A stretch of DNA of 53,471 nucleotides from Clostridia bacterium. Lineage in GTDB: Bacteria; Bacillota; Clostridia; Oscillospirales; CAG-382. The stretch spans positions 1 through 53,471 of the forward strand of contig JAFSNK010000016.1 of the NCBI GenBank assembly GCA_017447445.1, read 5' to 3'. The translations under genes and the position numbers were made by a program. The notes under the pieces are model-generated. The model saw only the letters and a program-made list of their open reading frames with translations, was not told the DNA's origin and did no database searches. Position 1 is the first letter of the stretch. Every line of letters starts with the position of its first letter. This document shows, piece after piece, positions 17,421-25,423 of the stretch.

Positions 17421-17843
17421 TTATTCCTTTGCGGGAGCGGGCTCTTCCGCCTGTTTGAGCGCGCGTTTTTCGATCAGCGCGCTCACGCCGACCATAACGA
17501 GCCAAACTCCGGTCACCAGCGCCGCCATCGCAACGCCCGCCGTCGACATCTCGTGCAGCATCTCCGCGGCGTCGCCCAGGTCGGCGGCGGCGGTCAGGAA
17601 GGGGAACCACGGCACAACCTCGCCGTGCCAGACGTGCTCAAAGGCAAGCAGCGCGGAGCCGCCCCAAAGCAGACGGTTCAGCCATTTGAGCTTTGCGGAG
17701 AAGGGGAGCTTCACCGCTTTTTCGGTATGCTCGCCGTCCAGCTTTACTTCAACTGCGGCTGGCTCCTTTTCTTTTCTTTTAAGGATCGCGGAAACGGCGG
17801 TGGTAACTATCGCTTCCGCCGCGGGGATAAGAAAACATGCCAT
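17421..17843 (-). CDS. Membrane protein of unknown function
   Basis: A 140-residue protein with an N-terminal hydrophobic stretch (MACFLIPAAEAIVTTAVSAI), a charged loop, and two further hydrophobic helices (WGGSALLAFEHVWHGEVVPWF region and VAMAALVTGVWLVMVGVSAL). Two histidines in the second helix region could bind a metal or haem, but this is speculation. GGGAGGTG precedes the ATG at 17843. A perfect consensus promoter lies upstream. Paired with the small membrane protein downstream. Confidence 0.72.
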   Translation of the reverse strand: MACFLIPAAEAIVTTAVSAILKRKEKEPAAVEVKLDGEHTEKAVKLPFSAKLKWLNRLLWGGSALLAFEHVWHGEVVPWFPFLTAAADLGDAAEMLHEMSTAGVAMAALVTGVWLVMVGVSALIEKRALKQAEEPAPAKE

Positions 17844-17873
17844 GGTAAACACCTCCCAAGTTTTTACTATTTG

Positions 17874-17902
17874 ATTATAATAAATGTTTCTGTTTTTGTC
17901 AA
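17874..17902 (-). promoter_or_regulatory. Promoter of the two-gene membrane protein unit
   Basis: TTGACA (17897-17902) and TATAAT (17874-17879) on the minus strand, 17-base spacer: exact consensus, about 30 bases from the ATG. Divergent from the promoter at 17937. Confidence 0.85.
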
Positions 17903-17936
17903 TAGTTATATTTTTTATTCAACATATAAATATTTC

Positions 17937-17965
17937 TTGACTAAACCGACAAAATGGTGTATAGT
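17937..17965 (+). promoter_or_regulatory. Promoter of the oxidoreductase-hypBBA operon
   Basis: TTGACT (17937-17942) and TATAGT (17960-17965) with a 17-base spacer. A second TATAAT at 17965-17970 overlaps. Transcription from here favours the ATG at 18001, which has GAGGG upstream, over the ATG at 17980. Confidence 0.65.
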
Positions 17966-18000
17966 ATAATCGTATAATTATGAAAGACGAGGGCATTGTT

Positions 18001-20823
18001 ATGGGCAAAAGCTTGGAAGAATGGAAGATCGGGGACCCGATGATAAACGAATGGGACTATTGGCAGGATCCCGATTACGTTCCGGAGGATCCGGAAAAGG
18101 AAAAACTCGTTACCAAACTCGCAACCCTTATCACCGACAGGATACCCAAAAAACTGCTTCACAAAATAAATAACCGCGATCCGGAATACTGGGTCCTCGA
18201 TATGATACTCAACAAGGAACAGGTTAAGTTCCTGCTCAGCTTCAAAAAGACGAGGGTGCCTTATACCGTCGAGGAGCTCGCGAAAATGAACGATATGCCG
18301 CTTGAGGACACGCGGAAGATGGTGGAACGCCTGCGCTGGATCGGCATTATCGAGCAGAACCGCGCCAAAACCCCGGATAAGCATCTGCAGTACGAGCTGC
18401 CCATTTTCGTTCCCGGCAGCGCCGAATTCATGATGATGCAGGACAAGTTAACGGACGAATATCCGCAGATCGCCACCTTCTTCAACCTTATGACTCAGCT
18501 CCCGCTCGGCGGCGTGACTCAGCTCGTGCCTCCCGGAGGCGCCGGGATAGGCATGCACGTCATCCCGGTGGAACGCGCCATTTCCGCCGAAAGCCAAAGC
18601 GTCCCGGTGGAGCATCTTTCCCGATGGATAGATATGTACGATAAATACGGCGTCGGGCAGTGCTCCTGCCGCAAACAGCAGCAGATGCGCGGCGAGGGCT
18701 CCGGCGAGATCTGCGGCGAATACTGCATCGCGATGGGCGATATGGCGGAATATATGGACGACCGCGGCATCGGGCGCTACATAACCAAAGAAGAGGTTTA
18801 CGAAATACTCGAACGCGCCGAACGCCACGGCTACGTCCACCAGATAACCAATATCGACGGCGAAGGCAAGATAGTCGCCATCTGCAACTGCGCGCCCGGC
18901 GTATGCAACGCGCTGCGCACCTCGCAGCTCTACAATACCCCCAACCTTTCGGCTTCCGCCTACCGCGCTCACGTGGAAAAGGAAAAATGCGTCGCCTGCG
19001 GCAAGTGCGTGGAGGTATGCCCCGTAGGCGCCGCCAAGCTCGGGCAGAAGCTGTGCAAAAAAGACGGCTCGGAAGTAAAATACCCCAAAACCAAGCTTCC
19101 CAACGGGCGTCTGTGGGGCTCGGATAAATGGAACTACAACTACCGCGACGACGCGAAGATAAACTGCTACGATACCGGCACCGCCCCCTGCAAGACCGCC
19201 TGCCCGGTGCACCTTTCGGTGCAGGGCTATATAAAAATGGCGGCGGAGGGCAGATACGACGAAGCCCTGCGGCTTATAAAGCAGGACAACCCGCTGCCCA
19301 TGATCTGCGGCGCGGTCTGCAACCGCCGCTGCGAGGACGCCTGCACTCGCGGGACCGTGGATAAACCCCTTGCGATAGACGAAATAAAGAAATTCATCGC
19401 CTCGCTCGACCTTAACAAAAAAGACCGCTATATCCCGGTCTGCGAAAAGCACGACGGCGGCTTGTGGGGCGACGAATTCAAGGTCGCCGTTATCGGCAGC
19501 GGCCCCGCCGGGCTTTCGGCGGCGTATTTCCTCCGCCGCGACGGATATCCCGTTACCGTGTTCGAAAAAGAATCCCGCGCGGGCGGTATGTTGATGCACG
19601 GAATACCTTCCTACCGTCTGGAGAAGAATATAGTCGAAGCGGAGATAGAAGTTATTAAAGAAATGGGCGTCGAATTCAGGTTCGGCGTCGAGGTGGGCAA
19701 GGATACCACCATAGAACAGCTCCGCAAGGAGGGCTACAAGGCGTTCTTCATCGCCATAGGTATGCAGGGCGGCCGCCTTGCCGGGATCCCCGGCGAGGAC
19801 GCGCAGGGCGTAGAGACCGGCGTGGATTTCCTGCGCCGCATAAACAACGACCACGGCGTTCGCCTCAACGGAAAGACCATAGTCGTCGGCGGCGGCAACG
19901 TCGCGATAGACGTCGCCGGAAGCGCGCTGCGCGCCGGGTCCGACGAGGTGACTATGTTCTGCCTCGAACAGCGGGACGAGATGCCCGCCGCGAAGGACGA
20001 GGTCGCCGAAGCGCTGGAGACCGGCGTGAAGCTGGAAAACGGCTGGGGCCCCAAGGAAGTGCTTTCCGAAAACGGAAAAGTCACCGCCGTGGTGTTCAAG
20101 AAATGCACCCGCGTTTATGACGCGGACCGTAAGTTCGCCCCCGTTTACGACGAAAACGATACCGTGACCGTCCCCTGCGACAACCTGCTTATGTCCATCG
20201 GGCAGAGCGCGCTCTGGGGCGACCTGCTCAAAGGCACCAAGGCGGAGATACGCCGCAACGGCACCGTCGTCGCCGATCCGGTCACCCGCCAGACCGCCGA
20301 ACCGGATATCTTCGTCGGCGGCGACGTGTTCACCGGAGCGCGCTTCGCCATCGACGCGATAGCCGGAGGGCGCGAGGGCGCGGTCTCCATAAACCGCTTT
20401 GTGCATCCCGGCAACAGCTTAACGCTTGCGCGCGACCGCAGGGAGTTCGTCGAGCTGGATAAAAACGATATCGCCGATCCTTCCAAAATGGAATCCTTCG
20501 ATAATTCTCCCAGGCAGATCCCCGGCGCGAAAGCCGGCAAGGCGGGCGCCACCTTCGAGGACCTGCGTCTGACGTTTACCGAAGAGCAGGTCAAAAAAGA
20601 AGCTTCCCGCTGCCTCGGCTGCGGTGCCACCACGGTGGACGTGAACCGCTGCATCGGCTGCGGGCTCTGCACCACCAAATGCGAATTCGACGCCATACAT
20701 ATCACGCGCGACGTTCCCGCCGCAAGCAATATGTACCGTTCGGAGGACAAGGTGAAAGCCCTGCTGCCCTACGTCGCCAAACGCGCGATGAAGATAATCG
20801 TTCACAAGACCGAGGATAAATAA
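18001..20823 (+). CDS. Iron-sulfur flavoprotein oxidoreductase (GltD/NfnB-like) with extra N-terminal module
   Basis: A 940-residue cytoplasmic protein. The first 330 residues hold a helical, winged-helix-like region, a Cys motif (CSCRKQQQM, ICGEYC, CNCAPGVCN) and a 4Fe-4S motif CVACGKCVEVCP. Then comes the GltD-type module: APCKTACPVHLSVQGY and CGAVCNRRCEDAC (cluster domain), VAVIGSGPAGLSAAYFL (FAD), and VVGGGNVAIDVAGSALR (NAD(P)). The C-terminus adds CLGCGATTVDVNRCIGCGLC. It should move electrons between NAD(P)H and a ferredoxin-like or other partner; the partner is unknown. Its stop overlaps hypB by one base, tying it to nickel-insertion genes. Confidence 0.85.
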   Translation: MGKSLEEWKIGDPMINEWDYWQDPDYVPEDPEKEKLVTKLATLITDRIPKKLLHKINNRDPEYWVLDMILNKEQVKFLLSFKKTRVPYTVEELAKMNDMPLEDTRKMVERLRWIGIIEQNRAKTPDKHLQYELPIFVPGSAEFMMMQDKLTDEYPQIATFFNLMTQLPLGGVTQLVPPGGAGIGMHVIPVERAISAESQSVPVEHLSRWIDMYDKYGVGQCSCRKQQQMRGEGSGEICGEYCIAMGDMAEYMDDRGIGRYITKEEVYEILERAERHGYVHQITNIDGEGKIVAICNCAPGVCNALRTSQLYNTPNLSASAYRAHVEKEKCVACGKCVEVCPVGAAKLGQKLCKKDGSEVKYPKTKLPNGRLWGSDKWNYNYRDDAKINCYDTGTAPCKTACPVHLSVQGYIKMAAEGRYDEALRLIKQDNPLPMICGAVCNRRCEDACTRGTVDKPLAIDEIKKFIASLDLNKKDRYIPVCEKHDGGLWGDEFKVAVIGSGPAGLSAAYFLRRDGYPVTVFEKESRAGGMLMHGIPSYRLEKNIVEAEIEVIKEMGVEFRFGVEVGKDTTIEQLRKEGYKAFFIAIGMQGGRLAGIPGEDAQGVETGVDFLRRINNDHGVRLNGKTIVVGGGNVAIDVAGSALRAGSDEVTMFCLEQRDEMPAAKDEVAEALETGVKLENGWGPKEVLSENGKVTAVVFKKCTRVYDADRKFAPVYDENDTVTVPCDNLLMSIGQSALWGDLLKGTKAEIRRNGTVVADPVTRQTAEPDIFVGGDVFTGARFAIDAIAGGREGAVSINRFVHPGNSLTLARDRREFVELDKNDIADPSKMESFDNSPRQIPGAKAGKAGATFEDLRLTFTEEQVKKEASRCLGCGATTVDVNRCIGCGLCTTKCEFDAIHITRDVPAASNMYRSEDKVKALLPYVAKRAMKIIVHKTEDK

Positions 20824-21521
20824 TGGACTCCAACCGTTCTTTCGATACGCTCGAGGTCCGCGCCGGGCTGGAGGCGGAAAACGAAAGTTTTGCCGCCCTC
20901 GTGCGCGAGCGTCTGCAAGCCGAAGGCGCGTATCTTATAAACCTTATGGCGTCTCCCGGGGCGGGGAAGACCGGCACGCTCTGCCGTATAATAGACGCGC
21001 TCAAAGAGAGGTTCTCCATAGGCGTTCTGGAGGCGGATATGGACGCGGACGTCGATTCGCGCACGGTCGCCGCGCACGGTGCCGCCGCCCTGCAGCTACA
21101 CACCGGGACTTCCTGCCATATGGACGCGCGTATGACTCTGCGCGCCCTCGATTCGTTCGGAAAACTGCCGGAAGTGATAATACTCGAAAACGTGGGCAAC
21201 CTCGTCTGCCCGGCGGAATTCGACGTCGGCGCCGACCTGCGGCTTATGATACTCAGCGTCCCGGAGGGCGACGACAAGCCGCTTAAATACCCGCTTATGT
21301 TCAAGGTGTCCGACTGGATGCTTATAAACAAGATCGACACCGCCCCGGCGTTCGATTTCGATTTCGCGCGGTGCGAAAAGAACGTGCGCGCGCTTAATCC
21401 GGGAATGAGGATATTCAGGATCTCCGCCAAGACCGGCGAAGGCGCGGACGCGTTCACTGCGGCGCTCGAGGAAGAGATATCCGCGTCCATGCGCGAAAAG
21501 CGGGAGGCAAAGAATGCTTAA
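20823..21521 (+). CDS. hypB: HypB-like nickel-insertion GTPase, first paralogue
   Basis: A 232-residue SIMIBI-class GTPase. The P-loop SPGAGKTG lies at residues 44-51, LEADMDADVDSR and LENVGNLVCPAEFDVG are the family motifs, and NKID gives guanine specificity. Cys98-His99 matches the metal site at the HypB dimer interface. It lacks the N-terminal His-rich or CxxCGC metal-storage region of some HypBs. HypB with HypA delivers nickel to [NiFe] hydrogenase or urease. It shares a base with the preceding stop and overlaps the second hypB by eight bases. Confidence 0.85.
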   Translation: MDSNRSFDTLEVRAGLEAENESFAALVRERLQAEGAYLINLMASPGAGKTGTLCRIIDALKERFSIGVLEADMDADVDSRTVAAHGAAALQLHTGTSCHMDARMTLRALDSFGKLPEVIILENVGNLVCPAEFDVGADLRLMILSVPEGDDKPLKYPLMFKVSDWMLINKIDTAPAFDFDFARCEKNVRALNPGMRIFRISAKTGEGADAFTAALEEEISASMREKREAKNA

Positions 21522-22176
21522 AGTTATAGAATTAAAACGCACCGTTACCGATTCGAACGACCGCGACGCGGCGCTGCTGCGCGGAGAGCTTAAAGAGCGC
21601 GGGATATTCCTTATAAACCTTATGAGTGCCCCCGGAAGCGGCAAGACCACGCTGCTGTCCCGCACGATAACCGACCTTGCCGGGGAAGCCGCCATAGGCG
21701 TTATGGAAGCGGATATCGCCTCCGACGTGGACGCGGCGCGCATAAAAGCGTTAGGCGCCGAGAGCATACAGGTGCATACCGACGGTATGTGCCATATGGA
21801 CGCCGGAATGACGCGCGCCGGGCTCGAAGGGATGGAAGACCGCCCGGGAATAGTCTTTCTGGAAAATATCGGCAACCTCATCTGCCCGGCGGAGTTCGAT
21901 ACCGGAGCGCATAAGAACGTTATGATCCTTAGCGTCCCGGAGGGCGACGACAAGCCGCTTAAATACCCGCTGATGTTCACGAAAAGCGACGCGCTCGTTA
22001 TAACCAAAACGGATACGCTGCCTTATTTCGATTTCGATATCGAAAAGGCGGCTTCGCGCGCGAAAGCGTTGAACCCGGATATCGCCGTGTTCCCGGTGTC
22101 GGCAAAGACCGGCGAGGGGATGCGCGCGTGGGAGGATTGGCTTATCTCCTCCCGGGGGGAGTGGAACGATGCATGA
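21514..22176 (+). CDS. hypB: HypB-like nickel-insertion GTPase, second paralogue
   Basis: A 220-residue protein clearly similar along its length to the preceding one. APGSGKTT (Lys44) is the P-loop, MEADIASDVD and LENIGNLICPAEFDTG are family motifs, TKTD replaces NKID, and Cys93-His94 is the interface metal site. Having two adjacent HypB copies is unusual; they may form a heterodimer or serve two targets. The stop overlaps the hypA start by eight bases. No hydrogenase or urease gene is present in the window. Confidence 0.87.
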   Translation: MLKVIELKRTVTDSNDRDAALLRGELKERGIFLINLMSAPGSGKTTLLSRTITDLAGEAAIGVMEADIASDVDAARIKALGAESIQVHTDGMCHMDAGMTRAGLEGMEDRPGIVFLENIGNLICPAEFDTGAHKNVMILSVPEGDDKPLKYPLMFTKSDALVITKTDTLPYFDFDIEKAASRAKALNPDIAVFPVSAKTGEGMRAWEDWLISSRGEWNDA

Positions 22177-22555
22177 ACTCGGCATTGTAAAACACGTTAT
22201 AAAAACGCTGGAGGAGGTCGCCGCGGAAAACGACGTGCGCCGCATCGGCAGCGTAACGCTCCGCATAGGCGAGGTATCCGGCGTGGTGGTCGAACAGCTT
22301 GTCGACTGCTGGAACTACTTCCGCGAAAAAAACGCGCTCGTCAGGGGCGCGGAGCTTAAGGTGGAGCTCGTCGAGGCGCTCACACGCTGCACCGAATGCG
22401 AAACGGTATATAAAACCGTCCCGCAGGGGAAAATATGCCCGAACTGCGGCAGCGGCAGCACTTATCTGCTTGTCGGCAACGAATTTTCGATCAAGGAGAT
22501 CGAAGCCGAGCTGAACGGCGATCCGCCGGCGGACGGGCAGGGCGGGCGGTCATAG
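22169..22555 (+). CDS. hypA: HypA-like nickel metallochaperone
   Basis: A 128-residue protein beginning MHELGIVK, where the N-terminal amine, His2 and Glu3 form the nickel site. The zinc site is CTECETVY and, 20 residues on, CPNCGSGS. The length and VTLRIGEVSGVV and NEFSIKEIE motifs fit HypA/HybF. It passes nickel to the target with HypB. A purine-rich GGGGGGAG precedes the ATG inside hypB. It is the last gene of the operon. Confidence 0.93.
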   Translation: MHELGIVKHVIKTLEEVAAENDVRRIGSVTLRIGEVSGVVVEQLVDCWNYFREKNALVRGAELKVELVEALTRCTECETVYKTVPQGKICPNCGSGSTYLLVGNEFSIKEIEAELNGDPPADGQGGRS

Positions 22556-22578
22556 GCGGCGTTTTTTTCAAAAACCGC

Positions 22579-22607
22579 TTGACAACCTATCGCCGCTTTG
22601 CTATAAT
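22579..22607 (+). promoter_or_regulatory. Promoter of riboswitch unit 1
   Basis: TTGACA (22579-22584) and TATAAT (22602-22607), 17-base spacer: perfect sigma-A consensus. A promoter this strong would need downstream control, which the riboswitch supplies. Confidence 0.88.
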
Positions 22608-22635
22608 AAGCGCGAAAGAATGCATATTAATTCAC

Positions 22636-22703
22636 TTTAAGGGCAAAACCGGAGCGATCCGGCGACGCAAAGCCACGGGACTCACCGAGTCAGCCGGTTG
22701 CAA
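22636..22703 (+). promoter_or_regulatory. c-di-GMP-I (GEMM-I) riboswitch aptamer 1
   Basis: The class hallmarks are in order: GGGCAAAACC (22641-22650), a P2 hairpin CCGGA-GCGA-TCCGG with a GNRA loop, GACGCAAAGCC, a P3 hairpin GGGACTC/GAGTC, and CAGCCGGTTGC closing P1. The 64-base core differs from copy 3 at only two positions. It lies between a consensus promoter and the first signal peptidase gene. Confidence 0.92.
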
Positions 22704-22733
22704 ACGAGTATTTGCAGCCGGCTGCTTTTTGTT
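22692..22733 (+). terminator. Riboswitch 1 expression platform (intrinsic terminator)
   Basis: AGCCGGTTGCAAA (22692-22704) pairs with TTTGCAGCCGGCT (22711-22723), 13 pairs with one G-U, followed by a T-run. The 5' arm is the 3' strand of aptamer P1, so ligand binding should prevent the terminator: a predicted ON switch. Confidence 0.82.
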
Positions 22734-22758
22734 TCCGGCGCGGGGTGAAAGAACGCAT

Positions 22759-23475
22759 ATGGAAGAAAAACCGAAGAAAAAAATAAATATCCGTCTTCTG
22801 GTGTTCAGCGTCGTCGGCTACGCGCTGATCCTCTTTCTGCTTGCCTCCGCCGCGTTCGTAATGATCTCCGGTTCAAGCGGCTCGTCGCCGTTCGTCGGCG
22901 GATATTCGCTTATGTGGGTTAAAACCGGCAGTATGGCGCCGCTTATCCCCGAAAAAAGCTATATCCTTGTCGAAAAAGCGCGGCCGGACGAGGTCGCCCC
23001 GGGCGACGTTATCGCCTTCGTTTCCGACGATCCGGATATTTTCGGCCAGCGCAACGTGCACCGCGTCGTCGCGATAGACAAAGACTCGAACGGCGGCTTT
23101 CTGTTCACCACCCGCGGCGACAACGCCGAAACGAACACCGTTGCGGACAGCGTCCCCGCCAGGGGCGAAGCGCTCATCGGCAAATACGTAATGACTATGC
23201 CGCTTATGTCCGTAATGGGCAGGGTGCTTTCGAAAACCGTGGGGCTTTTCGTCGTGGTCGTGCTTATAATCGTCGTGCTGCTCGTTATCTATCTGCCGGA
23301 GATCGCAAAGGTCGTGAAGAAGGCGAACGGCATAAAGACCGAAAAACAGGCGGCTATCGACGAACTCGTGAGGCAGGAGGTGGAACGCCTTAAAAGGGAT
23401 GCGGAGGCGGCGCAGACCGCCGAAAAAGAGCCCGAACCCGCCGAAAATGACGAAAATGACGAAAATCGCAAATAA
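22759..23475 (+). CDS. SipW-like signal peptidase I, copy 1
   Basis: A 238-residue membrane peptidase of the S26 ER/archaeal type, which uses a Ser-His pair instead of Ser-Lys. The nucleophile is Ser58 in KTGSMAP and the base is His101 in QRNVHRVV; RGDNAETN is a third conserved box. One N-terminal (about 11-36) and one C-terminal helix (about 160-180) flank the catalytic domain, and a charged cytoplasmic tail follows. Its closest relative in the window is copy 4. The ATG at 22759 has GGGGTGAAA upstream. SipW-type enzymes process TasA-like fibre proteins. Expression is under riboswitch 1. Confidence 0.9.
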   Translation: MEEKPKKKINIRLLVFSVVGYALILFLLASAAFVMISGSSGSSPFVGGYSLMWVKTGSMAPLIPEKSYILVEKARPDEVAPGDVIAFVSDDPDIFGQRNVHRVVAIDKDSNGGFLFTTRGDNAETNTVADSVPARGEALIGKYVMTMPLMSVMGRVLSKTVGLFVVVVLIIVVLLVIYLPEIAKVVKKANGIKTEKQAAIDELVRQEVERLKRDAEAAQTAEKEPEPAENDENDENRK

Positions 23476-23512
23476 AAATGCAAAAAAAATTTATAAATAT
23501 TGAAAAAACCTC

Positions 23513-23540
23513 TTGACATTTCAAAAAATCGGAGTATAAT
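23513..23540 (+). promoter_or_regulatory. Promoter of riboswitch unit 2
   Basis: TTGACA (23513-23518) and TATAAT (23535-23540), both exact, with a 16-base spacer. It lies 38 bases after the first signal peptidase gene; no terminator separates the two, so read-through is possible. Confidence 0.82.
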
Positions 23541-23554
23541 GTACTCGAAATTGT

Positions 23555-23623
23555 ATAAAGGCAAAACAGTCGAAAGGCAGCGACGCAAAACTACAGGGTC
23601 TTCTTAAAAGACAGCCAGTTGCA
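23555..23623 (+). promoter_or_regulatory. c-di-GMP-I (GEMM-I) riboswitch aptamer 2
   Basis: AAAGGCAAAAC (23557-23567), a P2 hairpin with a GAAA loop, CGACGCAAAAC, CAGGGTCTT/AAAGACAGCC (P3) and AGTTGC give the same order as in copies 1 and 3, but the stems differ in sequence while keeping pairing. That covariation supports a functional RNA. GGCAAAAC would pair with the closing AGTTGC. Confidence 0.88.
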
Positions 23624-23679
23624 CGGTTTCGCGGATCAAATCCGCATTCTTCGGGTGCACGGGGCTGTCGATTTTTTTT
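23610..23679 (+). terminator. Riboswitch 2 expression platform (intrinsic terminator)
   Basis: GACAGCC (23610-23616) pairs with GGCTGTC (23663-23669), with inner TGCAC/GTGCA and a nested hairpin GCGGA-TCAAA-TCCGC (23631-23645), then a run of eight T. The 5' arm takes the aptamer's P3 and P1 3' strands, again predicting ON control. The GGAGG for the next gene follows at once. Confidence 0.8.
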
Positions 23680-23693
23680 GGAGGTTCAGGCGT

Positions 23694-24542
23694 ATGATCG
23701 ATCAGGTTCAGTTAAGAGAAGCGCTTTCTTCCGAGCTGGAACCGATAACCGTTTACAAACAGCCCGTCTTCCCCTGCAACGGTTCGCCGGATCCCGTCGC
23801 GTACCGTACCGAAACGGTGCTTAACAGCACGCTCGTCGGCCGCCTTACGCCGGAGGATTATCAAAGCACGGCGGATAAAAGCAAAAGGGGGATATTGCTT
23901 GCCGACCGCACGCTTTATTCGGTCTGCAGGGCGATATCGCTCCTGCCGGAGAACGAAACCCGCATAAAATGGTTTTCGCTTTATTGCCCGGTGTCGATGA
24001 TCACCGGAACGGACCTTGTCGAAACGCTCGGCAAGCTCTTCGGCGGCGATAAAGAGAAATTAAAAAAGTTAATGCTTTAATTCCCGGTCTCCGCGCTTTA
24101 TGAGGATAGCGAAAAGCTGCGCGGCACGCTTCTGGATATGAAGCTGCTCGGCGTTAAATCCGCGCTCGCAGGCTACGGCACCGAGTTCTGCCCGATGATG
24201 CGCCTGGCTTCTTTCCCGTTCGATTACGTCATACTCGATCCGGAGGTCAGGGAGCTTATGAGCCGCGACGCCAAGGCGGCGGAAACGCTTATCGCCTACG
24301 CGCGCAGCCTCCGCATCGAAGTGGTCGTTACCGGCGTGGAAAACGGCGAACAGGAAGCGCCCTCTTACTACAGAGCGGATTGCTTCGGATATACCGACAA
24401 CAGCGAAAAAGAAAGGCTGCTGCCCGAAAGCAAAGTCAAGGTTACCGCGGACGGGCTCACGTCGTTCTATATAAAAACTCTTAAAGAACAAGAGGAACGG
24501 AACGAACGCGCGGCGGATGAAGCCGGCGCGGCAGAAGAATGA
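23694..24542 (+). pseudogene. Degenerate EAL-domain protein with an in-frame stop codon
   Basis: One frame runs from the ATG at 23694 (GGAGG upstream) to 24542, broken only by TAA at 24078-24080. Both halves align to an EAL domain: YKQPVFP (YxQP), YRTETVLNS at the EAL motif, KLML then stop then FPVSALYED where EALs have LxLExTES, ALAGYGTE for DDFGTG, DYVILDP for IKID, VVVTGVENGEQ for VEGVET. The stop falls on the position of a catalytic Glu and would need a single G-to-T change from GAA. Most other catalytic residues are also lost, so it may have been a c-di-GMP-binding or scaffold protein. It is first in riboswitch unit 2. Confidence 0.75.
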
Positions 24543-24571
24543 ATCATATCATAGTATAACGGTGAGGTCAA

Positions 24572-25339
24572 ATGGCAAGAACGTCTGAAAAACGGGTTCT
24601 CCGACGCACTGCCAAGGAGATCAAAAATTACAGAGTACTTATTAAAATACTCCCGATCATCGCCGGCCTGTTAACGATAATCGTCGTTCTCGGCTACATA
24701 ATCGCCGTTCTGTATAACAAATACGGCAGCTTCACCGTTATGGTGAACAAGTTCGACAGCGCGGAATACGGTCTTGCGCTTTCCGAAAGCAGGGAATTCA
24801 TCACTCACACCGCGCGCCTCAATTCCAAAGCGAGCGAGGAGATAACAAACATTTCCGGCGACGAGCTTCCCAAAAATCTGGATACCGACGTCGGCGGCAT
24901 AAAGCACCACGAAGGCGATAACTTCGTCGCCTACACCTTCTTTTTAACGAACGTCGGCGGCAAGATATACGACGTGGAGTATACTATGATAATCGTCAAT
25001 ATGACGAAGGAGATCGAAGAAGCCGTCCGCATCCGCTTGTATATCGACGGAGAGTATACCGATTTCGCCCGTCCCCGCACGGACGCTTCGGTCACCGGAA
25101 TAGAAAAAGAATATACTTATTGTGACGAGGTGTTTTCCGACGACAGAACGGTCACCCGCGGAGTGCTCGAGAAATTCACGCCGCTGCTCGTAAAACGCTT
25201 CACGGTGGTCATCTGGCTGGAAGGGGACGACCCGGAATGCATCGATAAGATAATCGGCGGCCAGTTCAAGGTGGATATGAATTTCAGCGTGTTGAAGATA
25301 CACGAGGAAAACGAAAGCTCCGCCGAGATAAGCGAATAA
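24572..25339 (+). CDS. Membrane-anchored extracellular protein of the SipW/TasA-type locus
   Basis: A 255-residue protein with a basic cytoplasmic start, one membrane helix (about residues 28-49) and an extracytoplasmic beta-rich domain. It lacks the AWFS tag of its neighbours, so it probably stays anchored. Near the C-terminus it shares the motif VVIWLEGDDPEC with the following gene (RFWLEGQDTTC), which suggests related beta-sandwich folds. GGTGAGG precedes the ATG. It lies 29 bases after the EAL-like frame, in riboswitch unit 2. It might anchor or nucleate a fibre; this is inference. Confidence 0.75.
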   Translation: MARTSEKRVLRRTAKEIKNYRVLIKILPIIAGLLTIIVVLGYIIAVLYNKYGSFTVMVNKFDSAEYGLALSESREFITHTARLNSKASEEITNISGDELPKNLDTDVGGIKHHEGDNFVAYTFFLTNVGGKIYDVEYTMIIVNMTKEIEEAVRIRLYIDGEYTDFARPRTDASVTGIEKEYTYCDEVFSDDRTVTRGVLEKFTPLLVKRFTVVIWLEGDDPECIDKIIGGQFKVDMNFSVLKIHEENESSAEISE

Positions 25340-25423
25340 ACACGGTCAACCGCCCGGAAGAGCTTTGATAAACGCAAAAAAACAAAAAAAAAATAAAAAA
25401 ACATCAAAAAAGGAGTACACACA

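Noticed and set aside
17980..18000. ATG at 17980 as the start of the flavoprotein
   Set aside because: It lies about eight bases from the predicted transcription start with no ribosome site; the ATG at 18001 has GAGGG upstream.
18448..20406. 652-codon minus-strand frame over the iron-sulfur flavoprotein
   Set aside because: Same shadow effect; the plus strand carries clear FAD, NAD(P) and cluster motifs.
20823..22555. Part of a hydrogenase operon
   Set aside because: Only hypB, hypB and hypA are present; no structural subunit, hypC, hypD, hypE or hypF gene occurs in the window.
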